Source: CAVROP01 sp050012175 (GTDB taxonomy: Bacteria > Acidobacteriota > Terriglobia > UBA7540). From it: a DNA stretch of 64,000 nucleotides. How positions within the stretch are numbered: position 1 is the first letter of the stretch; each line of letters begins with the position of its first letter. The notes beneath the pieces were generated by a model, which saw only the letters and a program-made list of their open reading frames with translations, ran no database searches and was not told where the DNA came from. The stretch lies in the NCBI GenBank assembly GCA_050012175.1, contig JBEKHR010000013.1, positions 1 through 64,000 of the forward strand, given 5' to 3'. This document shows, piece after piece, positions 15,995 through 22,260 of this stretch. Made by a program: the position numbers and the translations under genes.

Positions 15995-17215
15995 ATGCAA
16001 AAGTGGGAAATTGTGGAAGGCAGCCTCGCTTCCGCGCGAGGCTTTCGTGGGGCGGCTATAGCGGCGGGAATCAAGAAGACGCGAGGCGAGCTTGACTTGG
16101 CGTTGATCCTCTGCGACGCGCCCGCCACCACGGCAGCCGGCCTTTTTACCACCAACCTGGTGCTGGCGGCCCCGGTTCTCCTCTCACGGCAGAACCTTGC
16201 GGATAGCCACGGGCGCTGCCGCGCGGTGCTGGTGAACTCCGGCAATGCCAACGCCTGCACGGGGCGCAAGGGCATGCAAACGGCGAGGGAGAGCGCGCGC
16301 GCGGCGGCCAAGCTGTTGAGTCTCCAACCCGCGCAGGTCCTGCTGGCCTCCACGGGCGTCATCGGGGTACCACTCGAGCTCGGCCTGGTCACGAACCAAC
16401 TTCCCTCCCTCGTCGAGAGCCTTTCCATTGAAAACGCCTCGGCGGTCGCGCGCGCCATCATGACCACCGACACGTTCCCCAAGTCGTGCGTCGTCCGCTC
16501 GGAGGTAGGCGGAAAACCCGTGTACCTGGCGGGAATCGCCAAGGGCGCCGGGATGATCCATCCGCGCATGGCCACCCTGCTTTCCTTTCTGACCACGGAT
16601 GCGCTCATTGGCCCGCGTACACTCCAGAACTTGCTGCGGGCGGCCGTGCAAGTCTCTTTCAATCGCATCACCGTGGATGGAGATACATCCACGAATGATA
16701 CCGTGGTGGCATTGGCAAGCGGCGCCTCTGCCGTCGGCGTGCGCCCCGGCAATACAAGCTGGGCGTGGTTCCTTGAGGGACTTACGCAACTCTGCCAGAC
16801 CCTGGCCAAGATGATAGCCAGGGACGGAGAGGGCGCAAAGAAACTGGTAATCGTCGAGGTGCAAGGGGCCAGAAAACCTTCCGACGCGGAACGGATCGCG
16901 CGCGCCATCGCGAACTCACCGCTGGTCAAAACCGCCATCGCCGGAAGCGATCCCAACTGGGGCCGCATCATTTGCGCGGCGGGTTATTCCGGCGCGCTCT
17001 TCGACCCCAACAAAGTGGATATCCGCGTCAACGACCTTCTGCTATGCCGAGACGGGGTGGATGCAGGCTTCGACGAAGCCTCCGCACGTAAGGAGCTTGA
17101 CCGGAAGGAAATGACCCTCCGGCTCGACCTCCACCAGGGCAAAGCCTCTGCCCATATCTGGACCTGCGACCTGACACACGACTACATCACCATTAACGCC
17201 TCGTATAGAACCTGA
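15995..17215 (+). CDS. argJ: Bifunctional ornithine acetyltransferase/N-acetylglutamate synthase ArgJ
   Basis: Recycles the acetyl group in arginine biosynthesis: transfers acetyl from N-acetylornithine to glutamate, and may also use acetyl-CoA. 406 aa; GGAGAG lies five bases before the ATG. The autoprocessing site is KGAGMIHPRMATLLSFLTTD, where cleavage before the Thr of ATLL makes the alpha and beta chains and frees the nucleophile. Other blocks are VNSGNANACTG, STGVIGVPL, NRITVDGDTSTNDT and GSDPNWGRI. Some Trp-containing and Cys residues differ from typical ArgJ but all known functional motifs are present. It stands apart from other arg genes here. Confidence 0.95.
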   Translation: MQKWEIVEGSLASARGFRGAAIAAGIKKTRGELDLALILCDAPATTAAGLFTTNLVLAAPVLLSRQNLADSHGRCRAVLVNSGNANACTGRKGMQTARESARAAAKLLSLQPAQVLLASTGVIGVPLELGLVTNQLPSLVESLSIENASAVARAIMTTDTFPKSCVVRSEVGGKPVYLAGIAKGAGMIHPRMATLLSFLTTDALIGPRTLQNLLRAAVQVSFNRITVDGDTSTNDTVVALASGASAVGVRPGNTSWAWFLEGLTQLCQTLAKMIARDGEGAKKLVIVEVQGARKPSDAERIARAIANSPLVKTAIAGSDPNWGRIICAAGYSGALFDPNKVDIRVNDLLLCRDGVDAGFDEASARKELDRKEMTLRLDLHQGKASAHIWTCDLTHDYITINASYRT

Positions 17216-17325
17216 GTCGCGGTTCGCGGGGACCGCAGTAGCGGCAGGCCACAATCCACCGTTGGCAGGGCGGTCTCCTGTTGACCGTCCTGGGCAGTGC
17301 AAGCCCACGGGAGTCGGCTTTAGTC

Positions 17326-17334
17326 TGCTATAAT
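17326..17334 (+). promoter_or_regulatory. Extended -10 promoter upstream of glmS
   Basis: TGCTATAAT is a perfect extended -10 element, about 87 bases before the glmS start. No -35 hexamer is seen at the right distance. The resulting leader of roughly 80 bases contains the hairpin at 17377-17394. Confidence 0.5.
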
Positions 17335-17376
17335 CATCCGTTGTCCCGGAGTTGCCCTGCGCATTCCTCCTGAATC

Positions 17377-17394
17377 AAGCGTCAAACGACGCTT
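17377..17394 (+). promoter_or_regulatory. Leader hairpin upstream of glmS
   Basis: AAGCGTC (17377-17383) and GACGCTT (17388-17394) pair perfectly around the four-base loop AAAC. It lies between the promoter and the ribosome site AAGGAT. It does not resemble the glmS ribozyme, whose much larger core is absent. A role in mRNA stability or translation is possible. Confidence 0.4.
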
Positions 17395-17420
17395 CGTGAC
17401 TCGCCAGGAAGAAGGATCTC

Positions 17421-19304
17421 ATGTCAGGAATTATTGGTTACATCGGAAACAAACGCGTCGTGCCAGTTTTGTTGGAAGGATTGCAGCGGCTGCAATACCG
17501 CGGCTACGACTCGGCGGGCATTGCCGTGATTCAGGGCCACAACCTCGAGGTGCGGCGCGCGACGGGCAAACTGCACAACCTCGAAGAAGTGGTCCGTCTG
17601 AACCCGGTAGACGGAACTTACGGGGTGGGGCACACGCGCTGGGCCACCCACGGCGCCCCCACGGAAGAGAACGCACATCCTCACCGCGATTGTAAGGGGA
17701 CAGTGGTCGTGGTTCACAATGGAATCATCGAAAACTACCTGGAGCTGAAGAAGGAGCTGGTTGCCGAAGGGCACAAGTTCGCCACGGAAGTTGATACGGA
17801 GGTCATTGCTCACCTCGTCGAGAAATACCTGGAGGGCAACTCCGGGGCGGCAGGGGCCTCAAACTCGAACAATCTCGAGGAAGCCGTGCGCGCCGCCGTG
17901 CGCCGGCTCCGGGGCGTCTTTGCCCTGGCGATTATCTCCACACGTGACCCCAACAAGATTATCGCCGTGCGCCAAGGGCCGCCGGTGGTCATCGGCTTGG
18001 GCAAAGACGAATACTTTGTGGCCAGTGACGTTCCCGCCATCCTCTATCACACCCGCGATCTTTTCTTTCTCGCCGACCACGACCTGGCCGTGCTGACACC
18101 CAACGGCGTGAAGCTGAGCGACTTTGACGGCCACCCCGTCTCACGCCGCGTTCAGCACATCACCTGGGATCCCATCCTGGCCGAAAAAGGCGGTTTCAAG
18201 CACTTCACCATCAAGGAAATCTACGAGCAACCGCGCGCCGTTCGCGACACCGCGCTGGGCCGATTCTCGCTCGAAACCGGCCAGGTGTTCCTGGACGAGA
18301 TGGAAATCCGCGAGGAGGAATTCCGCTCCTTCCGCGACATCAAAATTGTGGCGGCCGGGACCTCACGCCACGCGGGCCTGGCTGGTAAAATCATGATCGA
18401 GCGGGTGGCTCGTGTCCCCGTGGAAGTGGACCACGCCTCGGAGTTTCGATACCGCGACCCTCTGGTGGACTCGCAAACCCTGACCGTGCTCATCACTCAA
18501 TCCGGCGAGACGGCAGACACCATCGCAGCGCAACGCGAAGCACGGGCCAAGGGCTCGAAGACGCTCGCCATCTGTAACGTGCTGGGAAGCATGGTTTCAC
18601 GCGAAGCGCATGGCACGATTTACACCCATGCGGGCCCGGAGATTGGTGTGGGCTCGACCAAGACGTTTACCGCACAGTTGACAGCCCTCTACCTCTTCGC
18701 GCTTTACCTGGCACAGGTGCGCGGCCTGCTCTCCTTTGAAGATAGCAAGTCCTGGTTGAAGGCCTTGGCCGCGCTGCCGAAACAACTGGAGTCCGTCCTC
18801 CAGAGGGACGATGAGATTGCAGAGCTGGCCCAACACTTCTACAGGTCTTCGGATTTTCTTTTTCTCGGTCGTGGCGTGCACTTCCCCGTGGCTTTGGAAG
18901 GCGCGCTCAAGATGAAGAAGGTATCCTACATTCACGCCGAAGCATATCCCGCAGGAGAGATGAAGCACGGCCCCATTGCTCTCATCTGCGACGGGCTGCC
19001 GGTGGTGGTAATTGCCACCTGCAACTGGGACTCCCCCTTTTCCCGGCAGCGTTACGAGCGCACCATCTCCAACATCAAGGAGGCCAAGGCGCGCGGCGCC
19101 ACGATCATCGCCCTGGTGACCGAAGGCGACCGCGAAGTGCGCGCCATGGCGGACCACCTGGTGGTTCTGCCTCACACCAGCGGGACGCTCTCGACCATCC
19201 TGGAAGCTATCCCCCTCCAACTCCTCGCTTACCACATCGGCGTGCTTCGCGGTTGCGACGTGGACCAGCCGAGAAACTTGGCGAAGTCGGTGACGGTGGA
19301 ATGA
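17421..19304 (+). CDS. glmS: Glucosamine-6-phosphate synthase GlmS with Ser in place of the Cys nucleophile
   Basis: Makes glucosamine-6-phosphate from fructose-6-phosphate for peptidoglycan and LPS. 627 aa. Glutaminase domain 1-240: HTRWATHG, HNGIIENY and the Asp of TEVDTEVIAH are present, but the protein begins MSGIIGYIG where the family begins MCGI. The N-terminal Cys is the nucleophile that releases ammonia from glutamine. The codon is TCA, two changes away from TGC or TGT, so a single base error does not explain it. The isomerase half is intact: AAGTSRHAG, TQSGETADT, HAGPEIGVGSTKTFTAQL, HAEAYPAGEMKHGPIAL and the C-terminal DQPRNLAKSVTVE. Either Ser works as the nucleophile, or the enzyme uses free ammonia. 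Confidence 0.93.
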   Translation: MSGIIGYIGNKRVVPVLLEGLQRLQYRGYDSAGIAVIQGHNLEVRRATGKLHNLEEVVRLNPVDGTYGVGHTRWATHGAPTEENAHPHRDCKGTVVVVHNGIIENYLELKKELVAEGHKFATEVDTEVIAHLVEKYLEGNSGAAGASNSNNLEEAVRAAVRRLRGVFALAIISTRDPNKIIAVRQGPPVVIGLGKDEYFVASDVPAILYHTRDLFFLADHDLAVLTPNGVKLSDFDGHPVSRRVQHITWDPILAEKGGFKHFTIKEIYEQPRAVRDTALGRFSLETGQVFLDEMEIREEEFRSFRDIKIVAAGTSRHAGLAGKIMIERVARVPVEVDHASEFRYRDPLVDSQTLTVLITQSGETADTIAAQREARAKGSKTLAICNVLGSMVSREAHGTIYTHAGPEIGVGSTKTFTAQLTALYLFALYLAQVRGLLSFEDSKSWLKALAALPKQLESVLQRDDEIAELAQHFYRSSDFLFLGRGVHFPVALEGALKMKKVSYIHAEAYPAGEMKHGPIALICDGLPVVVIATCNWDSPFSRQRYERTISNIKEAKARGATIIALVTEGDREVRAMADHLVVLPHTSGTLSTILEAIPLQLLAYHIGVLRGCDVDQPRNLAKSVTVE

Positions 19305-19365
19305 CAGAGCCCTCCCCGCCACGGTCAGTCGAAACCACGCTTGAGGACCGCCAAAGGAGCCTCGC

Positions 19366-19980
19366 ATGGATGCAAGATGGGCCGACTGGGCCAGCCGATT
19401 GAATGCCATCGCGCAAAACGGTCTCACCTTTTCGCGCGATCCCTTCGACATCGAGCGATATACCTCCGTGCGGAATATTGCGGCGGAAATTATGGCGGCA
19501 CACACCGGGGTTGAAACAACCCTCGTTGGAGATTTCTTTGCGCACGAGGAGGGTTACGCTACGCCCAAAGTGGATGTAAGAGGCGTGGTGTTTCGCGACG
19601 GCACGCTGCTCTTTGTGAAGGAGCCCGCGGACGGGACCTGGAGTCTGCCCGGAGGATGGGCGGATGTCGGGGAGTCTCCCAGCGAAGCCGTTGTCCGGGA
19701 GGTGTTCGAGGAATCCGGTTACACAACCCATGCTGTCAAATTGCTCGCCTTGTATGACCGGAACAAACACGCCCATCCTCCCTTCCCGCACCACGCCTAT
19801 AAACTCTTCATCCGCTGCGAACTCTTAAGCCAAGTGCCTGCCGGGAGCGGGGAGACGGAAGCGAGGTTCTTCGAGGAGGGTGCGATACCCGAGTTGTCAG
19901 TGGCACGGGTCACAGTGGAGCAAATTGCGCGGCTCTTCGAACATTATCGCCACCCGGAATGGCCGGCAGACCTCGATTAA
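19366..19980 (+). CDS. NUDIX hydrolase with Nudix_hydro_N domain
   Basis: 204 aa; AAAGGAG lies six bases before the ATG. The first 60 residues (ARWADWASRLNAIAQNGLTF, ERYTSVRNIAAEIMA) match the N-terminal domain found in a subgroup of NUDIX hydrolases acting on nucleoside-diphosphate-linked compounds. The Nudix box is GWADVGESPSEAVVREVFEE followed by SGY, with the REVFEESG metal-binding glutamates intact. A preceding VDVRGVVFRDGTLLFVKE strand region is typical. It lies 61 bases downstream of glmS; ADP-sugar or UDP-sugar pyrophosphatase activity is possible but unproven. Confidence 0.9.
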   Translation: MDARWADWASRLNAIAQNGLTFSRDPFDIERYTSVRNIAAEIMAAHTGVETTLVGDFFAHEEGYATPKVDVRGVVFRDGTLLFVKEPADGTWSLPGGWADVGESPSEAVVREVFEESGYTTHAVKLLALYDRNKHAHPPFPHHAYKLFIRCELLSQVPAGSGETEARFFEEGAIPELSVARVTVEQIARLFEHYRHPEWPADLD

Positions 19981-20070
19981 CATGGAAACACCGGAAGTGC
20001 TGCCGAACTCTTGCTCCAGCGTCGCCCCCTCATGATGCGTTCCAAGCCTCGGCCCACCCGATTAGCCAGG

Positions 20071-20099
20071 TTTGCCCATGGAGAAGTAAATGTTAGAAT
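20071..20099 (+). promoter_or_regulatory. Candidate promoter of the HDAC-like gene
   Basis: TGTTAGAAT (20091-20099) is an extended -10 element. TTTGCC (20071-20076) is 17 bases from the -10 hexamer and could serve as a weak -35. It lies about 22 bases before the TTG start, so the leader is short. Confidence 0.4.
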
Positions 20100-20120
20100 C
20101 CCGTTGGTGGGGGCATCCTC

Positions 20121-21017
20121 TTGAAACTCGTCTATTCAGATCGTTATGACTTAAACCTCGGGAGCCACGTGTTCCCGTCCATCAAGTATCGTCTTGTCAA
20201 AGAAAAGCTGCTGCGCGAGCATATCGCCGAGCCGGGAGATTTCGTCGAGCCTCCCCCAGCCTCGGATGACGATATTGCGTTGGTTCACCACCGGGAATAC
20301 TTGCGCAGGCTCCAAGCCGGCAAGCTCTCGTACCTGGAGGTCCTGCGGTTGGAGATCCCCTATTCCCCCGAGCTGGTCCAGGCCGTTTGGCTTTGCACCG
20401 GCGGGTCGATTCTGGCCGGGCGTTTGGCGCTCGAGGATGGAGTGGGCGTCAATGTGGGCGGCGGTTTTCACCACGCTTACCCTGACCACGGCGAGGGTTT
20501 CTGCGTGTTGAATGATTTTGCCGTGGCCATTCGCCGCCTGCAAAAGGACAAGACCATCGAGCAAGCCATGACCGTCGATTGCGACGTCCACCAGGGTAAC
20601 GGCACGGCGGCAATCTTTGGCGGCGATCACACCGTCTTCACTCTGTCGATTCACCAGGAGAACAATTATCCCTACCCAAAACCGCCCAGCTCGCTCGACA
20701 TCAACCTCCGCGACGGTGTCGGCGATGAAGAGTACTTGAGGGAACTTACACAGGGATTGGATAGGGCGCTGGCGGAATTCAGGCCCGACCTGATCTTCTA
20801 CCTCGCCGGCGCCGATCCCTACCGCGACGACCAACTTGGGGGGTTGAAACTCTCTCTCGAGGGCCTCGAAAAGCGCGACCGCTTAGTCTTTGAGAAAGCC
20901 AGACAGAAGAATATACCGGTGGCGGTCACTCTGGCGGGCGGCTACGCTCGGCAACTCGAGGACACGATTCAAATCCACTCCAACACCATCCGCGTGGCCA
21001 AAGAGTTTGCGAAATAA
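20121..21017 (+). CDS. Histone deacetylase-like amidohydrolase
   Basis: Zinc-dependent deacetylase of the arginase/HDAC fold, 298 aa, TTG start. Active-site residues are visible: the His pair in GGGFHHAYPDHGEGFCVLND, zinc ligands in VDCDVHQGNGTA (Asp and His) and the third ligand Asp in LAGADPYRDDQLGG. The substrate-side Tyr is replaced in LAGGYARQL-type sequence, as in class IV/AcuC-like bacterial members. Probable substrates are acetylpolyamines, acetylated small molecules or acetyl-proteins. Single gene, directly followed by the 176-base dispersed element. Confidence 0.92.
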   Translation: MKLVYSDRYDLNLGSHVFPSIKYRLVKEKLLREHIAEPGDFVEPPPASDDDIALVHHREYLRRLQAGKLSYLEVLRLEIPYSPELVQAVWLCTGGSILAGRLALEDGVGVNVGGGFHHAYPDHGEGFCVLNDFAVAIRRLQKDKTIEQAMTVDCDVHQGNGTAAIFGGDHTVFTLSIHQENNYPYPKPPSSLDINLRDGVGDEEYLRELTQGLDRALAEFRPDLIFYLAGADPYRDDQLGGLKLSLEGLEKRDRLVFEKARQKNIPVAVTLAGGYARQLEDTIQIHSNTIRVAKEFAK

Positions 21018-21034
21018 GAGCGGTGCTGGCGGGA

Positions 21035-21210
21035 TTTCCATCTTTTCCACGTCTCTCGATTTTTTGAAGTGTTCTGCGCCAGCGACATCATATTTCCGTT
21101 TGTTTTCAAGGTGTTAGAAGGGTGCTGGGGACGTATGGAAAAGCGTATGAGTGTTGCATTTTGATACACTTTGCGCTTCGCCCGGTCAAGAATACGCTAC
21201 ATAAATAGCC
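21035..21210. repeat. Dispersed 176-base element, copy A
   Basis: Aligns without gaps over its full 176 bases to 57966-58141; by eye about two thirds of positions match. The best conserved blocks are TTTTTTGAAG, GTTCTG, GCGAC, GTTTTCAA, GTTAGAAG, GCATTTTG and TACGCTA, with ATAGCC at the end. Both copies begin just downstream of a plus-strand gene. Each copy has open frames on both strands that differ between copies, so it is probably not coding. It may be a structured RNA or a non-coding mobile remnant. Confidence 0.7.
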
Positions 21211-21240
21211 CAGTCTAGCCAGGCGCAAAAAACCACTGCG

Positions 21241-21280
21241 GGGATTCTTCGTCCGCCAGCCGACAGGCTCAGAATGACAG
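21241..21280. repeat. Dispersed GTCATTCTGAG element
   Basis: Minus-strand copy of a short element whose flanks are GTCATTCTGAG and GAAGAATC with a variable centre. Other copies are at 52735-52792 and 54070-54115, and the same sequence is part of every unit of the array at 63210-63988. Confidence 0.65.
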
Positions 21281-21307
21281 GCGTTTCATCAGGTAAGCTG
21301 CGGTCCG

Positions 21308-22147
21308 CTATTTCGGAGGCGTGGCGCTCTCTTTGATGCGCACGATTTGGGCGTTCAGAGAGCCGGTCCGATAGCCCTCAAGATCCAACGTAATGTAGGC
21401 GAATCCCAGAGGCTTGAAGATCTCGACAAACCGGTGTGCCATCTCCGGGTTCAAGGCGCGCGGCAGCTCTTCCGGAGCGATTTCAAGCCGTACCAGGTTA
21501 TCGTGATGGCGAACGCGGAACTGCCGGAAGCCCAGCGCGCGTAGAGCCTCTTCGCCCTTTTCCACAATCGCCAAACGTTCCGGCGTGACCTCGATGCCGT
21601 AGGCGATGCGCGAGGAGAGGCAGGCGGAAGCCGGGCGATTCCAGACCGGCACCTCGGCGCGGCGGGCAAGCTCACGGATATCGGCCTTGGTGAGACCCGC
21701 ATCGAGCAGCGGAGTCAGAACTTTGTGCTCACGCGCGGCGCGCTGGCCGGGTCGCCAGTCGCCCTGGTCGTCCACGTTAATGCCGTAAGCCACCGCAGTG
21801 AAGCCGCGCTTGGCGACGAGTTCATCAAGTTTGTCAAACAGTTCGTCCTTGCAAAAGTAGCAGCGGTCGGGATTGTTGGCGCGATAGGCGGGGTTCGAGA
21901 GTTCGTCGGTGGTGATGAATTCGTGCGGCAGCTTGAAGCGCGCTACGACGGCCTGCGCCTCTTGCCGGTCGCGCTCGGAGTAGCTGGCGCTCAGCGCCGT
22001 GACCGCCAGCATGCGGTCGCCGAGCGCCTGGTGCGCCGCATAGGCGAGATACGCCGAGTCCACCCCGCCCGAATAGGCAACCACCAGCGACGGCACCTCC
22101 CGCAGTTGTTCCAGCAGTCTTTGTTCCTTCGCTTCCGGTTCACCCAT
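21308..22147 (-). CDS. larE: LarE, ATP-dependent sulfur transferase for the nickel-pincer cofactor
   Basis: Adenylates and sulfurates pyridinium-3,5-biscarboxylic acid mononucleotide to make the Ni-pincer cofactor of lactate racemase and related enzymes. The start MGEPEAKEQ is fixed by AGGTGA five bases upstream. The PP-loop is LVVAYSGGVDSAYLAYAA (about residues 21-38). Cysteines lie at 96 and 99 (DRCYFCKDELF) and at 176 (ASACLSSRI). Three cysteines in this pattern match the LarE subgroup that holds a [4Fe-4S] cluster, rather than the single-Cys sacrificial type. No larB, larC or larA is in the window. It lies 113 bases from gyrA on the same strand. Confidence 0.9.
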   Translation of the reverse strand: MGEPEAKEQRLLEQLREVPSLVVAYSGGVDSAYLAYAAHQALGDRMLAVTALSASYSERDRQEAQAVVARFKLPHEFITTDELSNPAYRANNPDRCYFCKDELFDKLDELVAKRGFTAVAYGINVDDQGDWRPGQRAAREHKVLTPLLDAGLTKADIRELARRAEVPVWNRPASACLSSRIAYGIEVTPERLAIVEKGEEALRALGFRQFRVRHHDNLVRLEIAPEELPRALNPEMAHRFVEIFKPLGFAYITLDLEGYRTGSLNAQIVRIKESATPPK

Positions 22148-22260
22148 CTCTGTCACCTGCTTCACACAATAGCGCCAGTGGGTCCGAGACTCAAAACCAT
22201 CTGAAACGACGAGGGGACCGCCCCCACACGCCCCCACACATATACGATTGGATTCCGCCC

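Noticed and set aside
17341..17420. glmS ribozyme in the glmS leader
   Set aside because: Only a 7-base hairpin is present; the leader is too short for the ribozyme core.
20969..21169. 66-codon minus-strand frame through the 176-base element
   Set aside because: Copy B has an early stop at the corresponding place, so no shared protein is encoded.
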